A stretch of DNA of 64,000 nt from Rhodococcus sp. ARC_M6 (lineage in GTDB: Bacteria; Actinomycetota; Actinomycetes; Mycobacteriales; Mycobacteriaceae), in assembly GCF_022810305.1 (NCBI RefSeq), contig NZ_JALGQH010000014.1:62001-126000 (forward strand), in the 5' to 3' direction. The position numbers were made by a program, and so were the translations under genes. The notes under the pieces are model-generated. The model worked only from the letters and a program-made list of their open reading frames with translations, did not search any database and was not told the origin of the DNA. The first letter of the stretch is position 1, and every line of letters starts with the position of its first letter. Positions 17,200 through 27,024 of the stretch are shown piece after piece.

Positions 17200-18116
17200 T
17201 GCTCGGAATCAATACTTTTCGAGGCAAGCCCGTCGTAGCCGCGACCGGGGCCCGCCGCTATACCGACGAGGCTCATGCAATCGCCGCCCGTGACGTCGAA
17301 TTCGACTGGGACGGTGTACCGCTGCACTACGTTCCGAACGAACCGATGGTCACCCACGTCATCAACTTCATGCATCTGGTCCTCCCGGAGGGCGAGCGCG
17401 CCATGTCCGCGACTCTCGCCGAAGCTCTACCTCTCATCGAGGATCCTCGGCTACACGAGGAAGTAGTGGGTTTCGTCGGCCAGGAAGCAACCCACGCGTC
17501 GTCGCACAAGGGCGCGCGTGAGCACCTTGCCGAACTCGGCATGAACATGGAACCGATGTCGAGCCGCATGGATTGGCTGGTGGACAAGATCCTGGGCGAC
17601 AAGGGTTTGAGCGGAAAAGCCAAGCACGCGTGGCTCTGTGAGCGCCTGGGCTTGTTCGCTGCGATGGAGCACTTCACCGCGGTCTTCGGCGAATGGCTCC
17701 TCACCGATCCTGCATTGGAAAACGCCGGCATGCACCCGATGATGCTGGACATGGTCAAATGGCACGGCGCCGAAGAAGTGGAACATCGGAACGTTGCTTT
17801 CGACGCGTACATGTACGTCGACGGCAGCTACGCGCGACGTGTCCGAACGGCACTGCTGGCCAGCTTCACCCTGATCGTGCTGTTCGGCGCATCGATGAAC
17901 TATCTGTTCCGCCAGGATCCGTCAAAAGCCAAGGGCCGCTTCTGGCCTCTGCAATTGATCAGCGCGACGCGTCGCGGCCTGGTACCCAATCTCAAGTTCT
18001 TGATCACCGAAATGCCTCCGTACCTGCGACCGAGTTTTCACCCGTCACAGATCGGCGACATGGACGTCGCGATGCGCTATCTCGCGCGTTCGCCGGCCGC
18101 GAATCACACCTCCTGA
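17199..18116 (+). CDS. Predicted diiron protein of the metal-dependent hydrolase family (PF10118-like)
   Basis: A 305-residue protein of the type annotated as predicted metal-dependent hydrolase (COG3687/PF10118). The conserved acidic and histidine residues form a ferritin-like diiron pattern: a Glu in helix one (E64 or E66), E96-A-T-H99, E157, and E193-V-E-H196. A hydrophobic helix lies at about 217-236. With a flavin/2Fe-2S reductase gene immediately downstream, an oxygenase or desaturase role seems likelier than hydrolysis (inference). The ATG shares one base with the monooxygenase stop (TGATG) and has GAGGAG upstream, so it is translationally coupled. Confidence 0.8.
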   Translation: MLGINTFRGKPVVAATGARRYTDEAHAIAARDVEFDWDGVPLHYVPNEPMVTHVINFMHLVLPEGERAMSATLAEALPLIEDPRLHEEVVGFVGQEATHASSHKGAREHLAELGMNMEPMSSRMDWLVDKILGDKGLSGKAKHAWLCERLGLFAAMEHFTAVFGEWLLTDPALENAGMHPMMLDMVKWHGAEEVEHRNVAFDAYMYVDGSYARRVRTALLASFTLIVLFGASMNYLFRQDPSKAKGRFWPLQLISATRRGLVPNLKFLITEMPPYLRPSFHPSQIGDMDVAMRYLARSPAANHTS

Positions 18117-18129
18117 AAAGGGCTTACGG

Positions 18130-19212
18130 ATGAACAAGACCAAGGCTGACCACGCCACGTCTTTCGACCCACCCCGGTCGTTTCGACTGGCCGCTCAGGC
18201 GACCGACGCCTACCGCCGCATCTTTGCCGCCAGTGCTGCGGCGCCCCTGCTTTCCCGCCCGAAACCTGTTCGCTACAGCGGGTTCGACATGATACTCGAA
18301 GTGTCGTCGGTACAGTCGGAATGCGAGGACGTTGTCAGCATTACCCTGACTGCCCCCGACGGAGAAGCCCTTCCGGCGTGGATTCCCGGAGCACACCTCG
18401 ACGTCTACCTGCCCTCCGGCAAGCAGCGGCAGTATTCACTGTGCGGAGATCCTGGCGATCTGTCCTGCTATCGAATTGCCGTGCGGCGCATCGCCGACGG
18501 CAACGGCGGATCACGCGAGATTCACCACGACGTTGTGCCCGGCATGCAATTGAATGTGCGCGGACCACGAAACGCCTTCCCTCTCGTCGAGGCACCGTCG
18601 TACCTGTTCATTGCCGGCGGAATCGGCATCACCCCAATTCTCCCCATGATTCGGCGCTGCCACGAGCGTGGAATACCTTGGAGTCTGGACTATCTCGGCC
18701 GAACTCGGGCCACCATGCCGTTCCTCGCGGAGATCGCGGGCTTCACCAGCGGACAGGTCACGATTCGACCCGACGACGAGTTCGGAATACCCGATATCGC
18801 ATCGATGGTCTCCGCTTCCACGCCGGGCGCTGCGGTGTATATCTGCGGTCCGACGCCGCTGATGTCCTCGGCACGTGAAGTCATGGTGGCCGTCAACCCC
18901 ACCGGTTCCCTACACAGCGAACGTTTCTCCCCGCTGCCAGTGGTGGACGGAAACGAGTTCACGGTCCACCTGGCCAAAACTGGTGTGACCGTCGACGTGG
19001 GCACCAAGGAGAGCACCTTGGCAGCCGTCAGACGCGTCCTCCCGGGTGTTGCCTACTCCTGTCAGCAGGGATTCTGCGGAACATGCAAAGTACACGTTCT
19101 CTCCGGAAACGTCGATCACCGCGATACCTTACTCACCGACACTGAACGGAGTGATTTCATGCTGACCTGCCGATCACGCGCTACCGGTGGAAGTTTGGTG
19201 TTGGACCTGTGA
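18130..19212 (+). CDS. PDR/VanB-type flavin and 2Fe-2S reductase
   Basis: A 360-residue electron-transfer protein. An N-terminal extension of about 50 residues precedes a flavin-binding barrel (RQYSLCG, 100-106) and an NAD(P)H domain (LFIAGGIGITPILPM, about 159-173; YICGPTPLM further on). A C-terminal plant-type ferredoxin domain carries cluster ligands C311, C316, C319 and C347 (CX4CX2CX27C). Such reductases pass electrons from NAD(P)H to oxygenases. It is 13 bp after the diiron-like gene, its best candidate partner, and overlaps the next gene by 4 bp. Confidence 0.92.
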   Translation: MNKTKADHATSFDPPRSFRLAAQATDAYRRIFAASAAAPLLSRPKPVRYSGFDMILEVSSVQSECEDVVSITLTAPDGEALPAWIPGAHLDVYLPSGKQRQYSLCGDPGDLSCYRIAVRRIADGNGGSREIHHDVVPGMQLNVRGPRNAFPLVEAPSYLFIAGGIGITPILPMIRRCHERGIPWSLDYLGRTRATMPFLAEIAGFTSGQVTIRPDDEFGIPDIASMVSASTPGAAVYICGPTPLMSSAREVMVAVNPTGSLHSERFSPLPVVDGNEFTVHLAKTGVTVDVGTKESTLAAVRRVLPGVAYSCQQGFCGTCKVHVLSGNVDHRDTLLTDTERSDFMLTCRSRATGGSLVLDL

Positions 19213-19712
19213 AGCGCTCCTACGCCCTCGAACAAGCAGACGCCGCATTCTTCCAATCCGCACCGATCACGATCGTTCACGCGATCGAGAGTGACGTGGA
19301 TCCCGAAAACCTCTGGTGCACATTGACTGCCGATGACGCACTGGTGTCCTGGGCGCGTGGACTCACACGAGCAGACTGGACCTCCACCAGGCCGTTCGGG
19401 GTGGGCTCGACTCGCGTTGTCGAAGCCGCCGGCGGTGTTGCCTCCTTGAAGGAAAGGTTCTTTCGCTGGGACGAAGGAACGCAGATGTCATTCTATGTCG
19501 AGGCTGCCTCGCTTCCCGGATTCCGCAAGTTCGCCGAAGACGTCCTGGTGCAACAGATTCCGGGCGGAAGCCGCCTCACCTGGACCTTTGCCGTAGAACC
19601 ACAGCGATGGTTCTCGCCGGCGCTCGCGCTCTCACGGCCGGTCCTCCACCGTGTCACCAAGGGATGGGCGCAGGGCGCCATTGACCACGCACGCCAAGGA
19701 GTCCGGAGATGA
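19209..19712 (+). CDS. SRPBCC-fold (polyketide cyclase/START-like) protein
   Basis: A 167-residue protein of the SRPBCC superfamily, small cavity-forming proteins that bind or cyclise hydrophobic ligands. Segments such as DPENLWCTLTADDALVSWARG and the central GVGSTRVV / FRWDEGTQMSFYVE / GGSRLTWTF strands follow the family order. No catalytic residue can be named. The GTG start overlaps the preceding TGA (GTGA) and its own stop overlaps the next ATG (ATGA), so it is coupled on both sides within the monooxygenase operon. Confidence 0.82.
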   Translation: MKRSYALEQADAAFFQSAPITIVHAIESDVDPENLWCTLTADDALVSWARGLTRADWTSTRPFGVGSTRVVEAAGGVASLKERFFRWDEGTQMSFYVEAASLPGFRKFAEDVLVQQIPGGSRLTWTFAVEPQRWFSPALALSRPVLHRVTKGWAQGAIDHARQGVRR

Positions 19713-21124
19713 AGACAACTATCGAACGCGGCACCGATGTGGCCGACGCCGTTCGCACTGCTCGTGTCGCTGCTACGTGGTGGGCCGGACTGGCATTTGA
19801 CGAGCGCGCCCAACGTCTGGACCGGTGGCGCGGAATCATCGCACGCCGAGCACCGGAACTAGCGGAGATCATTCATCTCGAGATGGGTAAGCCGCGCCCC
19901 GACGCGATGCTCGAAATTGCGATGGCTCTCGAGCACCTCGCCTGGGCGTCGAAGAATGCGGGCAAGGTGCTCGGCCGACGGTCGGTCCGATCGAGCTTGC
20001 TCACGATCAATCAGGCTGCGAGCCTGGAGTACCGGCCACTCGGTGTGGTCGGGGTGATCGGCCCGTGGAACTATCCGATTTTCACTCCGCTGGGATCCAT
20101 TTCGTTTGCTCTGGCCGCCGGCAATGCCGTGGTCTACAAGCCGAGTGAGTTCGCGCCGGGTGTCGGCGAGTGGTTGGGGCGTGCCTTCGCGGAGGTCGTA
20201 CCCGAGCATTCGGCACTGCAGGTGATCACCGGTGACGGATCTGTCGGAGCAGAGTTATGCCGGTCCGGCGTGGACAAGATCGGTTTCACCGGATCCACCG
20301 CGACCGGCAAAAAGGTCATGGCAGCCTGCGCCGAGACTCTCACTCCCGTACTCATGGAGTGCGGTGGGAAAGATGCGTTGATTCTCGACTCGACTGGCAA
20401 CGTCGATGCGGCAGCCGATGCCGCGGTCTGGGGCGCACTGTCCAACTCGGGTCAGACGTGTCTCGGTGTCGAGCGTGTCTACGTGCACGAAGACGTCTAC
20501 GACGAGTTCCTTGACAAGACAATTGCTTTGGCGTCGAAGATCCGATCGGGCTCGGGCGCGCAGGACAAAATCGGCCCCATCACGATGCCGTCGCAAGTGG
20601 ATATCATCCGCCGTCATCTGACGGATGCGGTTGCGAAGGGTGGACGAGTAGTCCTGGGCGGGCCGGATGCAATCTCAGGCCAATACGTACAGCCGACAAT
20701 TCTGGTCGACGTACCCGAAGACAGCCTTGCCGTCACCGAAGAAACCTTCGGCCCGACGATGACCATCGCCAAAGTCCGCACCATGGACGAGGCGATCATG
20801 CACACCAACGCGTCGCGATATGCGTTAGGGCTCAGCGTATTCAGCAAGAGCGGCGTTGCCATCGCAGACCGGATTCGTTCCGGAGGCGCTTCGGTGAATT
20901 CATACGTCATGTACGCCGCAATTCCCAACCTTCCGCTCGGTGGTGTCGGCGAGTCCGGATTCGGACGCGTCCACGGCGCCGACGGACTCAAGGAATTCAC
21001 CTACGCTCGGGCCCTGAGTCGCCAGCGATTCCCCTCGTTGCTACCGCTGACGACATTCCGTCGTACCACCCGAATCGATTCGCTGATCAGGGTTCTCATT
21101 CGCGCACTACACGGAAGGCACTGA
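19709..21124 (+). CDS. Aldehyde dehydrogenase
   Basis: A 471-residue NAD(P)-dependent aldehyde dehydrogenase that oxidises an aldehyde to a carboxylic acid. Key elements are PWNYP with Asn121, GFTGSTATG (192-200), the general base E217 in MECGGKDA, and the nucleophile C251 in SNSGQTCLG. A basic C-terminal tail (RRTTRIDSLIRVLIRALHGRH) might be membrane-associated. The ATG overlaps the preceding stop (ATGA). In context it probably oxidises an aldehyde produced by the upstream oxygenases or SDR before CoA activation. Confidence 0.93.
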   Translation: MKTTIERGTDVADAVRTARVAATWWAGLAFDERAQRLDRWRGIIARRAPELAEIIHLEMGKPRPDAMLEIAMALEHLAWASKNAGKVLGRRSVRSSLLTINQAASLEYRPLGVVGVIGPWNYPIFTPLGSISFALAAGNAVVYKPSEFAPGVGEWLGRAFAEVVPEHSALQVITGDGSVGAELCRSGVDKIGFTGSTATGKKVMAACAETLTPVLMECGGKDALILDSTGNVDAAADAAVWGALSNSGQTCLGVERVYVHEDVYDEFLDKTIALASKIRSGSGAQDKIGPITMPSQVDIIRRHLTDAVAKGGRVVLGGPDAISGQYVQPTILVDVPEDSLAVTEETFGPTMTIAKVRTMDEAIMHTNASRYALGLSVFSKSGVAIADRIRSGGASVNSYVMYAAIPNLPLGGVGESGFGRVHGADGLKEFTYARALSRQRFPSLLPLTTFRRTTRIDSLIRVLIRALHGRH

Positions 21125-21128
21125 AAAG

Positions 21129-22064
21129 ATGACAGGACGCTGGTCAGCAGTGACGGGCACGGTCCGCGATCTCGGCATTCCGTTGCCGGGTCGGCGAGTC
21201 GACTACAACGTCTCCGGAAAGGTTGTCCTGATCACCGGGGGCGGGGACGGCATCGGATTTGCCCTGGCTCGCACAGTGCACTCGCGCGGCGCAACTGTGG
21301 CACTCGTCGATGTGAATGGATCGTCGCTCGCTGCGGCCAAGACCGCGTTGGGCTCGGACCGCGTGGTGACGGTGACAGCTGACGTTCGCGATCGCGAGGC
21401 CATGAGAGCGGCCGCGGACTCAGTCGTGAACCAACAAGGACGAGTAGATGTGGTGGTGGCCAATGCCGGAATCACTCCTCCCCCGGCAACATTGAGGCAG
21501 ATCGACCCGGCTGAATTCGACCGGGTCATCGACGTCAATCTGATCGGTGTGTTCAACACCGTGCATCCACTGATCGACGAGGTCGTTCGCAATCGCGGGC
21601 ACATCGTTGTCGTGTCGTCGGCAGCATCGTTTGCGCCCGGGGTTGGTGGCGCGTCGTACATGATCAGCAAGGCCGGTGTCGAAGCTCTGGGCCGCGCACT
21701 GCGTTTGGAAGTAGCTGGCCATGGCGCGACTGCTGGAGTTGCCTACTTCGGAATGGTCGATACACAACTGGCGCGGGCAACGCTCGACGATGACGAGATC
21801 GGACGCAAGCTCGACGCGATGCTTCCCGGTCCACTGCGTCACCGGATCTCCCCGGAGCGCGCGGCAACAGTGATCGCCGACGCCATCGCGCGCCGCGCCG
21901 GCAGAACGCTGGCGCCCGCTGCCTGGGAACCGTGGGCGTGGGGCCGCGGCTTCATCAACATCCTCGCCGACAGCTATCTGGCGCGGGATACGCAGACACA
22001 GAATCTCATTCGCGAACTCGAGACAAGAACCGACAACACCACCAGATCCAGGAGCGCCTCATGA
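21129..22064 (+). CDS. Short-chain dehydrogenase/reductase
   Basis: A 311-residue classical SDR with a 28-residue N-terminal extension. The cofactor motif is TGGGDGIG (36-43), followed by ANAG (111-114) and the active site S164, Y177, K181 (YMISK). Asp at the end of strand two (VALVDVN) favours NAD(H). It oxidises or reduces a hydroxyl/ketone. It starts 4 bp after the aldehyde dehydrogenase and its stop overlaps the next gene by ATGA, so it is part of the same coupled operon. Overall set resembles the mycobacterial mymA-type clusters (inference). Confidence 0.92.
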   Translation: MTGRWSAVTGTVRDLGIPLPGRRVDYNVSGKVVLITGGGDGIGFALARTVHSRGATVALVDVNGSSLAAAKTALGSDRVVTVTADVRDREAMRAAADSVVNQQGRVDVVVANAGITPPPATLRQIDPAEFDRVIDVNLIGVFNTVHPLIDEVVRNRGHIVVVSSAASFAPGVGGASYMISKAGVEALGRALRLEVAGHGATAGVAYFGMVDTQLARATLDDDEIGRKLDAMLPGPLRHRISPERAATVIADAIARRAGRTLAPAAWEPWAWGRGFINILADSYLARDTQTQNLIRELETRTDNTTRSRSAS

Positions 22065-23863
22065 CCACACTGTGTTCAGCCTTCCAACGAGTCTCCGCCG
22101 TGGCGCCCGACGCCGTCGCCGTGAGAACCATCGGTGGTACCCAGACTTTGACGTGGCGCGACTACGCCGATCAGGTCCGTGACGTTGCAGCGGGATTGAC
22201 CGGGATCGGAGTCGAACGGGGCGACACCGTTGCCCTGATGATGGGTAACCGGATCGAGTTCTATCCGATCGACGTGGGTGCCCAGCACGTCGGAGCCACC
22301 GCTTTTTCCATCTACAACACATCTTCGCCCGAAGCCATCCGCCACATTCTCACCAACTCGGGTGCGCGGGTTCTTATCTGCGAAGCGAAATACGTGGAGA
22401 AGGTCGAGCAGTCAGGGGCATCGGTCGAAACCATTGTCGTCATCGATGCCGATTACGCCGATCTTCCGGACGGAATCCTGACGCTTGATCAGCTGAAGGC
22501 CTGGGCTCCTGAGACATTCGACTTCGAATCAACATGGAACGCAGTACAACCCACTGACGTCGCGACCTTGATCTACACGTCCGGAACCACCGGAAACCCC
22601 AAGGGTGTCGAGTCGACGCATACCGCCATGTTGTTCGAAACCAACGCGGTCAGCAAAGTCCTACCCGTCGAATTCGGTGACCGCATCACGTCGTACATGC
22701 CATCCGCGCACATCGCGGATCGGATGACGTGTCTGTACATGCAGATGGTGTTCGGAACCGAAATCACCGTGGTACCCGACCCCTCGATGGTCGCGGCCGC
22801 ACTTCCGGACTGCCGTCCCACCATCTGGGGCAGCGTTCCCCGAGTGTGGGAAAAGCTTAAGGTTGCAGTCGAATTGGCGGTGGCCAACGAACCCGACGAC
22901 GCACGTCGCGGAGCGCTCCAGTGGGCGCTGGCCGTGGGAGGCAAGCGCCTCGCGCTGTTGCGGACCGGCGACGTTGTTCCCCCGGAATTGGAAGCGGAGT
23001 ATGCCAAGGCAGATTCCATGGTCCTGTCCGCGTTGCGCGCAAAACTCGGCTTTGCCGAATTGAAATGGGCAATTTCCGGTGCCGCTCCAATTCCACCGGA
23101 CACGCTGGCATTCTTTGCTGCACTGGGTATTCAGATTTCCGAGATCTGGGGCATGTCCGAGTTGACCTGCATCGCCAGCACCGCGCCGGCTGATCCCACC
23201 AAACTCGGGACGGTCGGAAAACTTCTTCCCGGCATGGACATGCGCATCGAGTCCGACGGTGAACTGCTCGTACGCGGCCCGCTGGTGATGAAGGGCTATC
23301 GCGGCGAGCCGAAAAAGACTGCTGAGGCACTCAGTTCCGACGGTTGGCTCTCGACCGGTGACATCGTCACCGCAGATTCCGACGGATACCTGACGGTGAT
23401 CGATCGAAAGAAGGAATTGATCATCAACGCGTCGGGCAAGAACATGTCCCCGGCCGCAATCGAAACAGCCGTCAAGACGTCGTCATCGCTCATCGGCGAA
23501 GTAGTCACAATCGGTGACGGCCGACCGTTCAACACTGCACTGATCACGCTCAACGCGGAAGCTGCCCTGGATATCGCACGCACGCTGGGACTGGCGGCAG
23601 ATGCTGCCGTGTTGGCCAAGGACTCCCGGATCGTCGACACCATTGCTACTGCTGTCGGAGAGGGGAATTCACGACTGTCGCGGGCGGAGCAGATCAAACG
23701 TTTCTGCGTACTGCCCACGTTCTGGGAGCCGGGAAGCGACGAACTGACTCCGACGATGAAGCTACGCCGCAAGCCCATCGCGGAGAAGTACTCTGTCGAA
23801 ATCGCCGTTCTCTACACGGATTCCAGGACGGGCGACTTCTACGAACCGGCGCCCTGCGCGTAG
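22061..23863 (+). CDS. Long-chain fatty acid--CoA ligase-type AMP-forming enzyme
   Basis: A 600-residue adenylate-forming enzyme of the FACL/FadD15-like type. The P-loop is YTSGTTGNPKG, with ISEIWGMSEL as the A5 region, SDGWLSTGD in A7 and DRKKELIINASGKN in A8/A10. It activates a carboxylic acid to its acyl-CoA with ATP and CoA. Start is ATG at 22061, overlapping the SDR stop by 4 bp; GGAG lies ten bases upstream. It is the last gene of the monooxygenase operon and would convert the acid made by the aldehyde dehydrogenase for beta-oxidation. Its 3' end overlaps convergent modC by 25 bp. Confidence 0.93.
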   Translation: MTTLCSAFQRVSAVAPDAVAVRTIGGTQTLTWRDYADQVRDVAAGLTGIGVERGDTVALMMGNRIEFYPIDVGAQHVGATAFSIYNTSSPEAIRHILTNSGARVLICEAKYVEKVEQSGASVETIVVIDADYADLPDGILTLDQLKAWAPETFDFESTWNAVQPTDVATLIYTSGTTGNPKGVESTHTAMLFETNAVSKVLPVEFGDRITSYMPSAHIADRMTCLYMQMVFGTEITVVPDPSMVAAALPDCRPTIWGSVPRVWEKLKVAVELAVANEPDDARRGALQWALAVGGKRLALLRTGDVVPPELEAEYAKADSMVLSALRAKLGFAELKWAISGAAPIPPDTLAFFAALGIQISEIWGMSELTCIASTAPADPTKLGTVGKLLPGMDMRIESDGELLVRGPLVMKGYRGEPKKTAEALSSDGWLSTGDIVTADSDGYLTVIDRKKELIINASGKNMSPAAIETAVKTSSSLIGEVVTIGDGRPFNTALITLNAEAALDIARTLGLAADAAVLAKDSRIVDTIATAVGEGNSRLSRAEQIKRFCVLPTFWEPGSDELTPTMKLRRKPIAEKYSVEIAVLYTDSRTGDFYEPAPCA

Positions 23864-24924
23864 ATCAACGTTTCGGTAGCTTTCACGACAAACGTAGCGG
23901 CTGAGCCCGGAATCAAATCGAGCTCGGCCGCTGCGGTCGCGGTGATATCGGCCGACAGACCCGGCTGCCCTGCCTCGTCCTCGGCTCGCACCCGAACATT
24001 GGCTCCCCGGTTCTCGATTTCCGCGACCGTCACAGTGAACGCGTTTCGGGGGCTTCCGTGTGGAGGTTCGAGATAGACGGATACCGCTCGAGGCTCGAAT
24101 ACGGCGACGGCGGAACTACCTCGAGGCACGTCAATCTCGGCGATCCCGTAAATGTCGATACCGGACGAAGTACGAATCATGCCACCCCCCAGCATGTCTC
24201 CGGTTCGGAGGTTGACTCCGGCAATCCTCGCGGCAAAGGCACTACGTGGACGCGTAAGAACCGTGCGTACGTCACCACGTTCGACTATCCGCCCACCGTC
24301 CATAACCACCACTGCGTCCGCGAGAGCAAGTGCGTCGAGAGCATCATGTGTCACCAGAACGGCTGTGCGCTCGCCGGTTCGCAATACCCGGCGCAGCAAC
24401 GACCGTAGGGCAGGGGCCGAGGCCACGTCCAGTGCCGCCATCGGCTCGTCGAGGAGAAGCAACTCCGGTTCTGCCGCCAGCGCCCGCGCGACGGCAACCC
24501 GCTGTGCCTGGCCCCCGGACAACTGCGACGGCTTTCGGTCTGCGAGTTCAGCGGCATCAACGGCGTCAAGCCAGCGGCGGGCAATCTCCGCCGATTCGCG
24601 CCGCGATCGACCGGCACTGCGAGGCGCAAACGCAACGTTGTCCGCCGCACTGAGATGAGGAAAGAGCAGTGCGTCCTGGGCAAGGAGCGCCGTACCGCGC
24701 TTGTGCGGCGGCAGGGCGATTCCGGCTGCGGTATCCGTGAGAACTCGCGAGTTGAGCTCGATCATCCCGCGATGTGGATGATGCAGTCCTGCAACAGCAG
24801 CCAGCACTGTGGATTTGCCGGCGCCGTTGGGCCCGAGAATCGCTGTCACTTCCCCGGCCACGACGTCGAACTTGGCGATAACGTCGCGTTCCGGTATCTC
24901 GACGTCGATGTGCAGTCCGCTCAC
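23839..24924 (-). CDS. modC: Molybdate ABC transporter ATP-binding protein
   Basis: A 361-residue ABC ATPase. Walker A is GPNGAGKST (31-39), the signature [15 protein letters not shown], and Walker [13 protein letters not shown]. The C-terminal 120 residues are a TOBE/Mop-like oxyanion-binding domain ([20 protein letters not shown]), as expected for ModC. It powers high-affinity molybdate uptake needed for molybdenum-cofactor enzymes. The GTG start overlaps the modB stop by 4 bp. The 3' end overlaps the convergent ligase gene by 25 bp. Tungstate or sulfate specificity cannot be excluded but is less likely with the ModE-like gene. Confidence 0.93.
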   Translation of the reverse strand: MSGLHIDVEIPERDVIAKFDVVAGEVTAILGPNGAGKSTVLAAVAGLHHPHRGMIELNSRVLTDTAAGIALPPHKRGTALLAQDALLFPHLSAADNVAFAPRSAGRSRRESAEIARRWLDAVDAAELADRKPSQLSGGQAQRVAVARALAAEPELLLLDEPMAALDVASAPALRSLLRRVLRTGERTAVLVTHDALDALALADAVVVMDGGRIVERGDVRTVLTRPRSAFAARIAGVNLRTGDMLGGGMIRTSSGIDIYGIAEIDVPRGSSAVAVFEPRAVSVYLEPPHGSPRNAFTVTVAEIENRGANVRVRAEDEAGQPGLSADITATAAAELDLIPGSAATFVVKATETLIYAQGAGS

Positions 24925-25727
24925 AGTGATCCCGCCGTTCCGCGGCCGCGAACTGCAACGACGATCACCACTGCGACAACAACGAGCACCAGCGAAAGTG
25001 CCACGGCTGCATCCGGATCTGTCTCGCGCTGCAGATATATTTCCAGCGGCAGGGTTCGGGTCACACCTTGGAGGCTGCCGGCAAACGTCAGCGTCGCTCC
25101 GAATTCTCCGAGTGCTCGGGCAAACGCCAGGACCGCACCCGAAACGAGGCCGGGTAGCACCAGCGGAAGAGTCACTCTGCGAAGCACTGTGGTCGGTCTG
25201 GCCCCGAGCGTCGCGGCCACGGCCTCGTAGCGAGTTCCTGCCGTACGCAGCGCGCCTTCGAGGCTCACCACCAAGAAGGGTAGCGCAACAAAGGTTTGCG
25301 CCAACACGACAGCGGTCGTGGAGAAGGCGATCTGAATTCCGAGCACCTCCAGCTGCTCACCGATCAGCCCTTTACGGCCGAAGGTGTAGAGCAATGCGAT
25401 GCCGCCCACGACCGGCGGCAAAACAAGAGGTAGGAGGATCAGCGACCGCAGAACCGACAGACCCCGAAAACTGCTGCGTGCCAGCACCACAGCCATCGGG
25501 ACGCCAAAGAGAATGCAGAGAATCGTGCTCAGAGCGGCCGTCTTCAAGCTCAACTTCAACGCGGCAATCGACGATTCCGAGGTCACGAGTTGCCAGAACT
25601 GCGACCAGTGAACGGTCGACATCATCGCTATCAGCGGGACTATGACAAAAGCCCCGCCGATCAGCGCGGGGAGATAAATCCAGACTGGCAACCCGAGCGG
25701 AGCGCGAGTTGCCGGTTTGATTCGCAT
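24921..25727 (-). CDS. modB: Molybdate ABC transporter permease
   Basis: A 268-residue inner-membrane permease with about six hydrophobic segments. The cytoplasmic EAA-type loop reads [26 protein letters not shown], which couples to Mod[18 protein letters not shown] is typical of ModB. The ATG at 25727 shares its A with the modA stop codon (TGATG); a GTG one codon upstream is an alternative. A GC-rich inverted repeat (25687-25713) lies within the first codons and contains the GAGCGGAGCG core seen at 17121. Confidence 0.93.
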   Translation of the reverse strand: MRIKPATRAPLGLPVWIYLPALIGGAFVIVPLIAMMSTVHWSQFWQLVTSESSIAALKLSLKTAALSTILCILFGVPMAVVLARSSFRGLSVLRSLILLPLVLPPVVGGIALLYTFGRKGLIGEQLEVLGIQIAFSTTAVVLAQTFVALPFLVVSLEGALRTAGTRYEAVAATLGARPTTVLRRVTLPLVLPGLVSGAVLAFARALGEFGATLTFAGSLQGVTRTLPLEIYLQRETDPDAAVALSLVLVVVAVVIVVAVRGRGTAGSL

Positions 25728-26521
25728 CACGGGGCGGCAAATCCTGCGTCACTCAGAACAGTGAGGCCCTTCGACCCCTTCACAAGTTCAACAAACTTTG
25801 TTGCGGTTGATGCATTCTTCGAATCCTTCAGCACCGCAACCTGGTACAGGTTGACCACCGTGGCGGCTTCGGGAAGTGCAATGGTCTCCACCTTGTCGCC
25901 GGCTGACTTTGCGTCCGTGACGTAGACGATTCCGGCATCAGCCTGACCTGAGGTGACCTTGTTCAGCACGTCGGTCACCGACGATTCCTCACTGACCGGC
26001 CTCAGTGCTTGGCCGGTAGCGTCTTCGACCTTCGTCGTGGCTGCGCCACACGGAACCTGCGGGGCACAGATCACCAATTGTGTTCCCTCTTGCGCCAAAT
26101 CAGCGAACGACGTGATGCCCTTCGGATTTCCGGGCGGAACAACAATCGTGAGGGTATTGCTCGCGAAGTCCGATGGTGTTCCTTCTACGACGCCGGCGTC
26201 GGTGGCCTTCTTCATGTTTGCGGCGTCCGCTGAGGCAAATACATCGGCCGGAGCGCCCGCGATGATCTGCGCAACGAGGTCCGACGAGCCGGCAAAACTG
26301 AAAGTTACTGTGGATCCTGGGTTCTCGGACTCGAATTCCTTGCCGAGTTCGGTAAAAGTTCCCTTCAATGACGCTGCCGCAAAGACCGTGATGTTGCCGG
26401 TCACGCTTTCGGCTGTACTCGCAGGCGCGGTCGATGTCGTCGAACTGTCCGGACTGCTGCATCCAGTCACCAGGGCAAGCGAGAGTGCACCGGCGGCAAC
26501 GATTCCGAGAATTCTTTTCAT
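25727..26521 (-). CDS. modA: Molybdate-binding periplasmic lipoprotein
   Basis: A 264-residue substrate-binding lipoprotein: signal peptide with lipobox LVTGC (Cys21), then a Ser/Thr-rich linker and the ModA domain ([43 protein letters not shown]). The Ser residues of AASL and AGSS are the usual oxyanion contacts. It delivers molybdate to ModBC on the outside of the membrane. It lies 8 bp after the ModE-like gene and is coupled to modB, giving a modE-A-B-C operon read on the minus strand. Confidence 0.95.
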   Translation of the reverse strand: MKRILGIVAAGALSLALVTGCSSPDSSTTSTAPASTAESVTGNITVFAAASLKGTFTELGKEFESENPGSTVTFSFAGSSDLVAQIIAGAPADVFASADAANMKKATDAGVVEGTPSDFASNTLTIVVPPGNPKGITSFADLAQEGTQLVICAPQVPCGAATTKVEDATGQALRPVSEESSVTDVLNKVTSGQADAGIVYVTDAKSAGDKVETIALPEAATVVNLYQVAVLKDSKNASTATKFVELVKGSKGLTVLSDAGFAAP

Positions 26522-26529
26522 TGTTTCCC

Positions 26530-26928
26530 TTACGGCGTTTCTACGATGACAGTGGTGGCTTTTACTACGGCAACGGCGATGCTGCCGACTTCGAGACCGA
26601 GTTCACGGACTGCGTCGGTACTCATGAGCGAGACCACGGTGAACGGACCACATTGCATCTCGACCTGCGCCATGACTTTGTCTGTGACAACTTTGGTGAC
26701 GAGGCCCGCAAACCTGTTGCGCGCCGAACTCCCACCGCTCAGTGGATCGGTCGGAGCGGGCGCGGAATTGGCGCGAGCAAACACAGCCAACTCGGCGCCG
26801 TCGATGACCTTGCGGCCCGCGTCGTCCGTCGAGGCGCTCAGTTGACCTCCGTCGACCCAGCGCCGGACGGTGTCGTCACTGACACCGAGCAGGCCGGCCG
26901 CTTCCCGGATTCGTATGTTGGGCACCAC
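26530..26928 (-). CDS. HTH plus TOBE molybdate-binding protein (ModE/MopI-like)
   Basis: A protein of about 132 residues: an N-terminal MerR/excisionase-type helix-turn-helix (IRIREAAGLLGVSDDTVRRWVDG) and a C-terminal single TOBE/Mop domain (NRFAGLVTKVVTDKVMAQVE ... VKATTVIVETP). Proteins of this form bind molybdate and are proposed regulators of the mod operon. Two adjacent GTG codons (26928 and 26925) are candidate starts; the open frame extends a further 14 codons without domain similarity. First gene of the mod operon; the 95 bp upstream should hold the promoter. Confidence 0.85.
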   Translation of the reverse strand: MVPNIRIREAAGLLGVSDDTVRRWVDGGQLSASTDDAGRKVIDGAELAVFARANSAPAPTDPLSGGSSARNRFAGLVTKVVTDKVMAQVEMQCGPFTVVSLMSTDAVRELGLEVGSIAVAVVKATTVIVETP

Positions 26929-27024
26929 GTGATCGTAGGGTGTGACGCTGCACGAAACAAGACAATACAACCGCAGATACGTGACAAATAGGCAAATTGA
27001 AACGCACCTGCGGATATATCAGGG

